The notes below the pieces were generated by a model. The model saw only the letters and a program-made list of their open reading frames with translations. It did not search any database and was not told the origin of the DNA. From Deltaproteobacteria bacterium (GTDB lineage: Bacteria > Desulfobacterota > Binatia > Binatales > Binataceae): a stretch of DNA of 64,000 nt. The stretch covers positions 1 through 64,000 of the forward strand of contig JAJYRQ010000005.1 in NCBI GenBank assembly GCA_021794015.1. Direction: 5' to 3'. The position numbers were made by a program, and so were the translations under genes. Of the stretch, positions 52,275 through 60,645 are shown piece by piece. Every line of letters starts with the position of its first letter. The first letter of the stretch is position 1.

Positions 52275-52985
52275 ATGGACCGGCGGCAAACGCGGAATAT
52301 TACGCTGACGGTGGAAGGAATGCATTGCGAAGGCTGCGCGGAGAAGCTTACAGCGCGCTTACGAAAACTGGCGGGAGTAGCCGAGGCGACGGTCTCTTTT
52401 GCCGAGCGCCGGGCGCGGATCGCCTACGATCCGGGGGCGGCCGACCAGGCGCGCATCACTGCCGAGATCGAGAAATCCGGCTTCTCCGCGGCGGAAGAGA
52501 AAGCCGATCCGAGCCAGCAAGGCAACGGCTCCGGACAGGCACTCGCGGCGGCGCGCAGCGCCGTTTCCCAGCGCGGCTTAAGTTCGACGCTTCTGTCCGT
52601 CCCGGCGGTCCTTGCCTCGCTCATCCCGAGCGCGACCTGCCCCTTGTGCCTGGCCGGCTATACGGCGCTTCTGGCGACGCTTGGGCTGGGCTTCCTGACC
52701 TCGCCCGCGTACTTGATGGCGCTCACTGCGGCGCTGCTCGCAATCGCCTTAGCGGCGCTGGGGTTCGAGGCCGTACGGCGGGGCAATTGGGGTCCGTTCA
52801 TGCTGTGTCTTTGCGGCTCTGTCGTGGTCGTGGTCGGGAAATTTCTTTTTGCGTCCGAAGCCGCGACCTACGCCGGCGTGACGTTTTTGTTGGCGGCTTC
52901 GCTCTGGAATCTTGCGCCGCGCCTGCTCGGCCTGCGCAGCGCCGGCGCAAAGCCGGCGGTCGGAGGTGCCGGAGATTGCGGCTGA
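52275..52985 (+). CDS. HMA-domain / MerC-like membrane fusion protein
   Basis: ATG 52275 has GGAGAAG five bases upstream. The 236-residue protein starts with a heavy-metal-associated domain (VEGMHCEGC, C18 and C21). An alanine-rich linker leads to a membrane domain of four helices with CPLC (C122, C125) at the first helix and a CLC (C178, C180) in the third. The membrane part is in the style of MerC/MerT mercury uptake proteins, with the HMA part taking the role of MerP. The protein would pass a soft metal ion across the inner membrane. No merA or merR lies alongside, so mercury is not certain. Confidence 0.8.
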   Translation: MDRRQTRNITLTVEGMHCEGCAEKLTARLRKLAGVAEATVSFAERRARIAYDPGAADQARITAEIEKSGFSAAEEKADPSQQGNGSGQALAAARSAVSQRGLSSTLLSVPAVLASLIPSATCPLCLAGYTALLATLGLGFLTSPAYLMALTAALLAIALAALGFEAVRRGNWGPFMLCLCGSVVVVVGKFLFASEAATYAGVTFLLAASLWNLAPRLLGLRSAGAKPAVGGAGDCG

Positions 52986-53337
52986 TGGGCGCCCGCCGGT
53001 GCTGCGTCCGTGGCAGCGTTCAACCGAGGACGCCCCGCCGTGGCAAAGCCTGCGTCGGGTGCGCGCTCAAGTTGAAAGTTCGCCTGCAATGGACAATCGA
53101 CAGCGGTACGGGCCTGCGCAAGGCTCTTCTGGAACTCGCGCGCAGCCTGCCCGGGCCGCGGGCGACCTGTCTGCGTGTAACGTACAGGCAGGCGCGGCAA
53201 GTCTCGCAGCTTGACGCTGCTACGCTGCGCAGGCCGCTGGGAAGCGCCGACAGTCGCCGGCACCTTCAAGGTCGAGCCTCGAGGGAGGACCGCCGTAGCA
53301 GACCCGGCGCCGGCAAAACCACGAGGCCGCGTTCCCC
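52986..53337. other. Gap without a recognised gene downstream of the HMA-membrane fusion gene
   Basis: Frames on both strands run through this stretch, but none has a ribosome site, motif or plausible composition. No MerR-type regulator could be read in any frame. Confidence 0.4.
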
Positions 53338-53373
53338 ATGGTAGCCGGAACACTACAACGCCGGGTCTCGAGC

Positions 53374-53812
53374 ATGATGCGTATGTTGCTGGGCCTTGCC
53401 TTGGGCACAATCTTGCTCCCCGGGCCGAGTACCTCTGAAGCGCAGGTGTCAGCCGATCGTCCGCTCACCCTTCGCGAGGCGCTGACCGAGGCGATCAAGA
53501 ACAGTCCCCGGCTTGCGGCGGCCAGGCAAGGAGTAACGACCGAAGAATTCGAGATTGCGGCGGCGAAAGCCGAGCGTTGGCCGCGCCTCGACGCCGGCGC
53601 CTTTTATCGCGGAGCGACGATTCCCTCCGAGACCGGCTTGCTGCTTCCCCTCACCCCATTGTCCGATGTTTCTGCCAGCCAGCCCTTCAGCGTTCAACAA
53701 CTCACCTTCGGTCAGTTTATGACCCCTCCGATCTATAAGGGAGGCAGAATCAGGGCCGCCACGCATCTCGCCCGAGCGAGGCATAAACTGGCCCGGATCA
53801 CAGCTCTTGCAG
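53374..53812 (+). pseudogene. Truncated TolC-family outer-membrane efflux protein (N-terminal fragment)
   Basis: From ATG 53374 the frame encodes a signal peptide (MLLGLALGTILLPG) and the TolC opening PLTLREALTEAIKNSPRLAA, followed by RWPRLDAGAFYRG and a further 60 residues to ARARHKLARITAL. After about 53812 the frame runs into the antisense of the Kelch gene and loses all TolC character. About two-thirds of the normal 420 or so residues are missing. It was probably the outer-membrane part of a metal efflux system in this region, cut by rearrangement at the Kelch junction. Confidence 0.8.
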
Positions 53813-55161
53813 CTATTGGAAGGCGTCCGCGGGCAGCAGTTCAATCGCCATCTCGGGCGTCTTGGGAGGGCGAGCGAACTTGTTGGTCGCGGGATCGTAG
53901 AGTTCTGCCGATGCCAGGACGCCAGGGTAGCCCACGCCGCCGGCGAGCAGAATCATTCCCGCAGAGCGTCCCGAAGCGATCGCCGTCGCGGTATGCTCAC
54001 TGCGGGCTACCCGCATCGTCGGGCCCACGGCAAACGTGTTGGTCAGGGGGTCGTATAAGTCCGTCGAAGCAAGATGTTGGCCGTTAGTGTCCAGGCCTCC
54101 CGCAATCAGAATCTTTTCCGCATTGGGGCCTGCTGTGATTACCGTCGTGGTGTGTCCCTCGCGGGCCACGTTCATGGCTGGACCCGGCGTAAACCGATTG
54201 GTGGACGGATCGTAGAGCTCCGTCGAAAACACCGGCTTGCCGCCTTCGTCGAATCCGCCGGCAATTAGAATCTTTCCCGCATTGGGCCCGGAGACAATCA
54301 CCGTCGCGGTAGCAGAGTAGCGGGCGACGCTCATCGACGGGCCGGAGACAAACGTGTTGGAGGCCGGATCGTAGAGTTCCGTTGATGCAAGAGTGCCGCT
54401 GTAGAACTTGTCGCTGGCGAAGCTGGAGCCGTTGCCCCCGGCGAGCAGGACCTTGCCGGCATTCGGTCCGGATACGATCACCGTTGCGGTATGGAGGGTG
54501 CGGGGATCGCGCATGGATGGACCGGGCGAAAGTGTGTTGGATGCGGGATCGTACAGTTCTGTAGAATTCACCTCTTCTGTAACGCCGTACCCGCCGGCAA
54601 GCAGAATTTTCCCCAGGTTAGCCCCCGGCGAGCCAATCGCCGTCGCCGTGTGGTCGATCCCGACGGTCTTCATCTTCGGACCGTCCATGAATCTGCTGGG
54701 GAGAGGGTCGTAGATCTCCGTTGAGGCAAGGAAATCGTTGCTGCCGCGCCCGCCCGCGATGAGGATTTGCCCAGCACTCGCGCCCGCGGCAATCATTGTT
54801 GCGCTGTGCTCCTCACGGCCGGCGTGCATGCTTGGACCGGAGGCAAAGCTGTTGGTTAGAGGATCGTAGAGCTCGGTAGAGGCCAGGATTCGGTTCAATT
54901 TCCTTCGAACCGAGATCGACAACACGGCCGCTGCCGCCCACGATCAGGATTCTCCCCGCATTCGGCCCCGTCTTCAGCAGCGTCGCAGTTGGCCCGGCGC
55001 GCGCAACTCTCATAAGCGGCATCTGCAGAGCGGTTCCCTTGGCCGCCGTCACATTCAAAGCGCCTCGGGTGCTGCTGGCGCCGCGGACCCTGGGCGCGGA
55101 CCGTTCCCTTGGCGCACGCTACGCCGAGCAACGTCATTAATGCGACCGTCGCGCGGGGCAC
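53813..55161 (-). pseudogene. Kelch-repeat (beta-propeller) secreted protein gene with two frameshifts
   Basis: The main frame (53813-54925) holds at least six copies of a repeat with LASTELYDPxTNxF and HTATxIxSGPNAGKILxAGG, the pattern of bacterial Kelch/galactose-oxidase-like propellers. The start of the gene lies in other frames: a signal-like ATVALMTLLGVAC segment from GTG 55161, then after a shift near 55090 ALNVTAAKGTALQMPLMRVA and GRILIVGG, then a second shift near 54900 into the main frame. Two breaks mean no single product is made as written. It may be a recent pseudogene or reflect sequencing error. Confidence 0.75.
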
Positions 55162-55180
55162 CCGCCGCAGTTGGCGCGCG

Positions 55181-55944
55181 TTACCGGTCGAACTGCACAT
55201 GAAAGTGTCGCTCTCCACCGGCTTCATCCTCAATCAAGTGGCTGCCAACGGAACCCAAAACCTCCTGGACCACCTGCTCAAAGGCGCGCCTGTCTTCGGG
55301 CGTTCTAACATCAAAAGCGTAGCCCGTCAGGTGCCTCGAGACGTACTCCCGTTTGTTCACCTGGCCGCGAATGACAGCCGCCATCGCGTCGATCTCGCCC
55401 GTTCCCCGGTTCTCGCCTTGCGGGCGTTGTCGAAGGCGTCCCAGATATCGTCGACCAGTTGCCGGCGTTTGTACAGCCCGAGCCGGGCTGATTTCCCGCG
55501 CGTCGCCTTTTCGCGCATCAGGCGGGCTTGTTCATCGGCTGGCCGCAAGCCGCTGGTGATCACCAACTCTCTACCGGTCAGGATATAGTAGCCGTATGCG
55601 ATCCTGCTCAAAACCGTGATAATGGAGCCAGTGAGCACCACTTGGCCGTTCTTAGGCGTGAAGTATTTGCGATCTGGCCGGTCGAATGACAGGACGAAAA
55701 CGTCGTCGGCGCGAAGATGCGTTCTCTGGCGGTATTTCTCGGTTGCCGCATCGGTCGCTGCGTCGTAGACGCCCTTAATCGAGGCGACGCGACACCCTTT
55801 GGACCTAAGGAATCGCTGCCATTCCTCGACCTCTCTTCCGCGCATCGGCGGCTGCGTTGGCTTCATGGGTGTGAGTTTCATGCTGGGTGATGTCTCCTTG
55901 GAACCGACGAAACGAGGCGGTCGGCATGTCCGGTTCAGCAGCAT
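55181..55944 (-). pseudogene. M15-type peptidase with peptidoglycan-binding domain, frameshifted
   Basis: The first frame (from 55944) encodes a peptidoglycan-binding-like domain (EVEEWQRFLRSKGCRVASIK, GVYDAATDAATEKYRQRT) and then ELVITSGLRPADEQA, the start of a D,D-carboxypeptidase M15/VanY-like domain. Near 55410 the frame breaks. The catalytic end continues in another frame as SRHLTGYAFDVRT and GERHFHVQFDR, with the zinc-binding H-x6-D and HxH pattern, stopping at 55181. One inserted or deleted base in a GGGGAACGGGCGAG run would repair it. Confidence 0.75.
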
Positions 55945-56411
55945 GACACATTGCCTAAGATTCGCGTCCGCGTACGGGTGAAGTTTTCATCTCCAAAGAA
56001 ACAGCGAATTCGAAGGCCTGGGTGATCGCCGCAAAGCCCGGCACCGGGCGCGGTCCGCGCTTGCGCCCGTGCACCACCGGCGCTTCAAGTTGGCTCGGGC
56101 GCCTGAGCGCCGGATTCTCGTCGGCAACGATCCGGACCTACCGGCGCAGGGCCTGCGCCGCCGTCAGGCGGCGGATGGAGCAATAGCGCCAGGCGCTTTG
56201 CACCGGGCAGCCTCACTCCCGCGCGGTCGGGCAGAGCCATCCACTGAGCGAAGCCGTGATTATCGAATATTGCACAATATAGTTAGACAGCTTCTGCTCG
56301 GCCGCGGGTCGTTGCGTCATTGCCACGCGCGGTGCGTCTTTTTCTTTCCCTTTCCCCTCGGGGGGATAGGGAGGCGCCGGCCGGCCCTGCTTGGAACGGA
56401 GGGCGGGGTGC
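55945..56411. other. Gap with dispersed repeats before the P-type ATPase
   Basis: No gene is seen. The 20-mer TGCACAATATAGTTAGACAG (56271-56290) is the inverted partner of 534-553, and the adjoining 56291-56345 also aligns with 480-533. A CCCCTCGGGGGGATAGGGAG palindrome of the CTCTCCC class follows near 56352-56372. Confidence 0.6.
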
Positions 56412-56443
56412 TTGACCTTCAACTCCAGTTGAAGGTGTAGGTT
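56412..56443 (+). promoter_or_regulatory. MerR-type metal-responsive promoter 2
   Basis: TTGACC (56412-56417) and TAGGTT (56438-56443) are 20 bp apart. The spacer carries the perfect dyad ACCTTCAACT-CC-AGTTGAAGGT (56415-56436). Layout and spacing equal those of the promoter at 52191-52222, so both may answer to the same MerR-family activator. It lies 40 bp upstream of the P-type ATPase ATG. Confidence 0.85.
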
Positions 56444-56483
56444 CCTGCCAGAGCAATCGAATCGGCGAACCGGAGGTGTCACT

Positions 56484-58916
56484 ATGAATATTGCAGCGAG
56501 CGCGCAATCTGCCCCACCTTTGTGGAGCGACGAGCCGTCCAGGGTGCCCAACCACCGGCGCATCCGCGCCCGTATCGGAGGGCTGCACTGTTCGCTCTGC
56601 ACCGGCACGATCGAAAAGGCGCTGGGCAGGCGGCCCGGCGTCGCCAAGGTCGCGGTCAGCTTGACTCATGAGCAGGCGCTGATCGAGTACGACCCGCGCC
56701 TGGCAGGGGCCGAAGATCTGCTACAAACCCTAAAGGAGATCGGCTACACCATCTCCGATCCGCGCAAGCTGCGCCCCTTCGATGAGGAGGAGCGCGCGCT
56801 GGTGCGCGAGCGCGGGCGTTTCCTGGTTGCGCTGGCGATGAGCGTGGCCGCCATGGGGTTGGCGGGATACCCGCCGAGCAGCCCGTGGTTTGCGCTCTGT
56901 GTTTTTTCGATTGCGAGCATGGTGGCGTTCTCCTTCCTGGTCCTTAGCAGCTACGGCTTGCTCTGGGCGCTTGTCGGCTCGGCGCTTGGCGCCGTCTTCA
57001 GCGCCGGCCTTTACGGCCTTCAGTTGGAGGGCTACTTTGGCGCCGCCACGCCCTGGCTTGCAGGGGCGCTCGCGCTTGCGCTCATCTTCGGGGTGGCTCT
57101 GCACGTGCTCCGGATGGCGGCAAGGGCGCTTCAGCGCGGCATCCTGAATCAGCACGTGCTGGTTGAATTCGGGGCATTCGCGGGGCTGGCCGGCGGTGCG
57201 ATCGGGCTCGCTTTACAGCCTCCCGGCTATCCCACCGTGGCCTTCTTTTCCGTTGCGGTGATGGTGCTTGCCTACCATATCTTTTCCGAGTGGCTGTCGC
57301 TTATCGTGAAGACCCGCAGCTCGCAGGCGGTCAAGAAGCTTCTCGACCTCGAGCCCGACGTTGCCTGCGTCCTGAAGGACGGGAAAGAGACAACGATTGC
57401 GCTTGAAGACGTGCGCGTCGGCGACCTCGTGCGCATTCGCCCCGGCGAGCGGGTCGCGGTGGACGGGCAAGTCGAATCGGGGCAGTCCGAGCTGGACGAA
57501 TCGCTGGTCACGGGCGAGCCGCTGCCGGTCGCCAAGCATGCGGGCGACCCAACGCTAAGCGGCTCGCTTAACGGTCACGGCGCGCTGCTGGTGCGCGTCA
57601 CGGCGGTGGGTGAAGAGAGTTTCTTGCGGCAGGTGATTCGCAGCGTGGAAGACGCCCGCGCCCTGAAACCGGGCCTGTTGCATCTTGTGGACCGGGTGCT
57701 GCGCGTGTACACGCCGGTGGTGCTGCTGACGGCCGCCGGCGCGACCTTGTTCTGGCTGCTCCTTCCCCTGCTCGGCGCACACGCTGCCGACTTGCAGCGG
57801 GCGATGTTTGCCGGCCTGAGCGTGCTGGTGATGGGCTACCCCTGCGCGGTGGGCATCTCGGCGCCGCTGTCGATCGTCCGGGGAGGCGGCGAAGCGGCCG
57901 CGCGCGGCGTTTTGATGCGCACCGGGGAGGCCTTCCAGGCGCTGCGCCACGTTCAGCACGTGGTCTTCGATAAGACTGGCACGCTTACCGAGGGACGGCC
58001 CGGCCTGCGCCGAATCGTCCCCGCGGCCGGCAGCGAAGAGGAGCTGCTCGCGCTGGCCGCCTCGGTCGAGGCAGGCTCCGAGCATCCCCTTGCGCGCGCG
58101 GTCGCGGCCGAGGCGCTTAAGCGCGGTATTGCGCTGTCCGAGGTTCGCGAGTTCGAGGCGGTCGCGGGCCAGGGCGTCACGGCGCGCCTGGGTGAGGCCA
58201 AGCTGCTGGTCGGCAGCCCGGCCTTTCTGGCAAGCCAAGGGCTCCGGCCGGCCGCCCAGGAGCGGCGGGTGGACGAACTCGAAGCGCAAGGGCTAACGGT
58301 CGTCGGCGTTGCACGCAACGCCGAGCTGGTCGGCTGGCTTGCGCTCGGCGACGCCCTTCGAAGCGACGCGGCGCAGACGGTGCGCCGGCTGCACGAGCTC
58401 GGGATGCGCACCAGCCTGGTCACCGGCGACAGCGAAGCGGCAGCGCGCTACTTCGCCCGCGCCGTCGAGATCGAAGAGGTCCACGCCCGCGTCCTACCGG
58501 CCGAAAAGGCCTCCCTGATACGGCAACTCCAGAGCCAAGCCCGCGTCGCCATGGTCGGCGACGGCATCAACGACGCGCCGGCGCTGATGCAGGCGGATGT
58601 CGGCATCGCCTTCGGCACCGGGGCGGACATCGCCATCGAGTCCGCCGATGTGGTCATTCTCAACCGGCGGCTGTCTGCCGTGCTTGACGCCTACGCGATC
58701 AGCCGTTACAGCTACCGCAAGATGAAGCAAAACGTAATCCTGGCGTTCCTGTTCAACGGGGTGGGGATTCCGGCCTCCGCCACGGGCTTGGTCTATCCCA
58801 TCTGGGGCATGGTCGCGATGGCGGCCAGCGTGACCGCGCTTTTCATCAACTCGCTGTGGGGCCGCGGCGGTTATTTCTTCGATGCCGTCAAGGGAGTCGG
58901 GCATCCGCCCGTTTGA
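56484..58916 (+). CDS. Heavy-metal P1B-type ATPase with YPC membrane motif
   Basis: The 810-residue protein starts at ATG 56484 with a GGAGGTG ribosome site. It has an N-terminal HMA domain (GLHCSLC, C36 and C39), then membrane helices, the actuator motif LVTGEP near 341-346, the phosphorylation site DKTGT (D496), the SEHPL motif near 565 and GDGINDAP. The metal-binding membrane motif is YPC (residues 452-454) instead of the usual CPC, SPC or TPC. It pumps a metal ion out of the cytosol; the MerR-type promoter upstream indicates induction by a soft metal. The altered motif makes the metal uncertain. Confidence 0.93.
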   Translation: MNIAASAQSAPPLWSDEPSRVPNHRRIRARIGGLHCSLCTGTIEKALGRRPGVAKVAVSLTHEQALIEYDPRLAGAEDLLQTLKEIGYTISDPRKLRPFDEEERALVRERGRFLVALAMSVAAMGLAGYPPSSPWFALCVFSIASMVAFSFLVLSSYGLLWALVGSALGAVFSAGLYGLQLEGYFGAATPWLAGALALALIFGVALHVLRMAARALQRGILNQHVLVEFGAFAGLAGGAIGLALQPPGYPTVAFFSVAVMVLAYHIFSEWLSLIVKTRSSQAVKKLLDLEPDVACVLKDGKETTIALEDVRVGDLVRIRPGERVAVDGQVESGQSELDESLVTGEPLPVAKHAGDPTLSGSLNGHGALLVRVTAVGEESFLRQVIRSVEDARALKPGLLHLVDRVLRVYTPVVLLTAAGATLFWLLLPLLGAHAADLQRAMFAGLSVLVMGYPCAVGISAPLSIVRGGGEAAARGVLMRTGEAFQALRHVQHVVFDKTGTLTEGRPGLRRIVPAAGSEEELLALAASVEAGSEHPLARAVAAEALKRGIALSEVREFEAVAGQGVTARLGEAKLLVGSPAFLASQGLRPAAQERRVDELEAQGLTVVGVARNAELVGWLALGDALRSDAAQTVRRLHELGMRTSLVTGDSEAAARYFARAVEIEEVHARVLPAEKASLIRQLQSQARVAMVGDGINDAPALMQADVGIAFGTGADIAIESADVVILNRRLSAVLDAYAISRYSYRKMKQNVILAFLFNGVGIPASATGLVYPIWGMVAMAASVTALFINSLWGRGGYFFDAVKGVGHPPV

Positions 58917-58941
58917 GCCGCCGGGCTGAGGCTTGCTGGTG

Positions 58942-58958
58942 ATACTACCCGGGAGTAT
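58942..58958. promoter_or_regulatory. Inverted repeat upstream of the outer-membrane protein gene
   Basis: ATACTACCCGGGAGTAT has 5-bp perfect arms and a CCCGGG centre. It lies 11 bp upstream of ATG 58970 and 25 bp after the ATPase stop. G/C tracts flanked by TA are reminiscent of CsoR/RcnR metal-sensor sites, but it could also act as an mRNA hairpin at the ribosome site. Confidence 0.45.
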
Positions 58959-58969
58959 TATGCGAGGGC

Positions 58970-59953
58970 ATGAACCGGCCTGGATCGTGCAGCGCGAGCG
59001 CCCGCCCGGGCCGGCGCTTGCGGGTGGCGTTGGCCCTGTTCGTGTGGGCCGCGATGCTTGCGGGGCCGGCACGCAAAGCCTGGGCGCCTCCGATAACGTT
59101 CGTTACCGCGTTGCCCGTGGCCCAGGATCAGGCCGTGGTGAGGTTCTACGCCGATCCGGCTCACGCAAGCGGCGAGCAGGGTCCCCTGGATCGTGAGTTC
59201 TGGAACCTCGCTTTTCCCCCGCTGGTAGCCTGGGGACCGACGTCGCGGTTGGCCTTTTTTGCGAGCGCGATGCCGCTCGACGACAGACTGACCCAGAACG
59301 TCGCCGGCGGTCGGGCGACCCGCAGCGCCGGGGGGTTCGGCGACACGCTGCTCTTTGCCCGTTACACGCTCTACTCGTTCGACGACCTGGGAGAAGCCTT
59401 CGTGTTGGATGCCTTTGCAGGAGTCAGCCTGCCGAGCGGGTGGTACAACAAGTCGGACGCTTACGGGCGTCTACCGCCTGAAATGCAGCCCGGGTCTGGG
59501 TCGGTCGATCCTTACTGGGGCGCGACCGCGATGTGGAAAACCCAACAGGTCGAGTTCGACTGGGACGCAAGCTACCAGTACAATGCGCCCGCTTCGGCGG
59601 GCTACCGGCTCGGCGGCCAGGCGCGCACGGATGTGGCAGCGTACTACCGGGTCGTTCCCTGGACGCTGCCGGACCTTGGGTTTAACAACCAGTTGTGGGC
59701 AGGTGTGGAGAGTAACGTTTACTGGGACTCGCGCGAGAAAATAGGCGGCGCGATCAACCGTAACACCGGCGGAGCCTGGTGGTACGTGGATCCCGCCTTC
59801 TACTACGGGACGCCATTTTGGACGACCGGCGCCGCGCTGCAGCTTCCGGTCATCCAAAACCCGCGCGGGCATGGACAGCTCAAAATGGACTGGCGCGTTT
59901 ATGTCTACTGGGACTATATCGTCGTAATGCCGGCGATGCCGAGATTCTGGTGA
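58970..59953 (+). CDS. Outer-membrane beta-barrel protein (transporter/phenol-MetA-like)
   Basis: The 327-residue product has a basic start, a hydrophobic signal (VALALFVWAAMLAGPARKAWA) and then a chain rich in alternating aromatic residues: GDTLLFARYTLY, FAGVSLPSGWYN, VEFDWDASYQYN and a C-terminal MDWRVYVYWDY strand ending in W. This matches the outer-membrane proteins annotated as transporters, or phenol-degradation MetA-like proteins, often found with metal efflux genes. It is probably co-transcribed with the ATPase upstream and the HMA-like gene downstream. Confidence 0.75.
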   Translation: MNRPGSCSASARPGRRLRVALALFVWAAMLAGPARKAWAPPITFVTALPVAQDQAVVRFYADPAHASGEQGPLDREFWNLAFPPLVAWGPTSRLAFFASAMPLDDRLTQNVAGGRATRSAGGFGDTLLFARYTLYSFDDLGEAFVLDAFAGVSLPSGWYNKSDAYGRLPPEMQPGSGSVDPYWGATAMWKTQQVEFDWDASYQYNAPASAGYRLGGQARTDVAAYYRVVPWTLPDLGFNNQLWAGVESNVYWDSREKIGGAINRNTGGAWWYVDPAFYYGTPFWTTGAALQLPVIQNPRGHGQLKMDWRVYVYWDYIVVMPAMPRFW

Positions 59954-60014
59954 CGTGGCCGGTGTGGGCGTGCGGGAAGAGGCGCAAGCTAACGCCGTGA
60001 AGAGGCGACGCCGA

Positions 60015-60584
60015 ATGATGAGGCGGGGCGCCGCTTTCCTGGTCCTGGCATGCCTGGCGCTGGTTTGGTTGTCTGCGGGCTCGGGCTCTGTCTTCGCGGC
60101 GGAAGGGCGGCCCGACGGTGTTGCAGCCGCGGCTGAGCATCATGGGTCCGCCGCCGGCGGGGCGGACCAGGCGCAAATCATCCGGGCGGCCTTCGTGGTC
60201 AAAGGGCTGGTAGCTCCGCGCGCGGTTGGTAATGTTTTCACCCGGCTCTTGAAGACCCCCGGCGTGAGGGCGATTCGATGCGACCTGGGCCTAAACCGCA
60301 TTATCGTTGACTTCCGGCCCGGCGTGAGCGTTTCGCGCGAACAGGTGCGGCGCATCGTCAACAGTTCCGGATGGGCGCCGGGGACAGTCAGAATCCAACA
60401 ACTCCCGCTCCACAAGGCCAACGACCAAGGGCCGCAGTGGATCGTCGTGCCGGAATTCACCGGGAGCAGCCTCATCCGGTGGCTTAAGCTCAGCTTTACT
60501 CCATGGGCGCACTTCTGGGAGTGGAAGCCCGCGCCAGCCGATGATCCCGAGGACCTCGGCGTCGGCCAGCGCGCCCCGCAGTGA
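60015..60584 (+). CDS. Secreted HMA-like fold protein lacking the CxxC metal site
   Basis: From ATG 60015 the 189-residue protein has a signal peptide (GAAFLVLACLALVWLSAGSG). It then has a domain with the length and strand order of an HMA domain: AAFVVKGLVAPRAVGNVFTR, LLKTPGVRAIRCDLGLNRII, VDFRPGVSVSREQVRRIVNS. The position of the usual MxCxxC loop is LVAPRA, without cysteines. The gene follows the outer-membrane protein by 61 bp. It may bind metal in another way or act as a partner of the efflux proteins; this is inference. Confidence 0.65.
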   Translation: MMRRGAAFLVLACLALVWLSAGSGSVFAAEGRPDGVAAAAEHHGSAAGGADQAQIIRAAFVVKGLVAPRAVGNVFTRLLKTPGVRAIRCDLGLNRIIVDFRPGVSVSREQVRRIVNSSGWAPGTVRIQQLPLHKANDQGPQWIVVPEFTGSSLIRWLKLSFTPWAHFWEWKPAPADDPEDLGVGQRAPQ

Positions 60585-60645
60585 AGCGGGCGCTGTATGC
60601 GGAGCGCGGTTCGTGGTAGATAAGGTCGAGGGTGCAGGCCGGGCC

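Noticed and set aside
52868-53410. Minus-strand open frame that might have been the missing MerR regulator
   Set aside because: No helix-turn-helix or metal-binding cysteine pattern of MerR proteins can be read, and composition is shadow-like.
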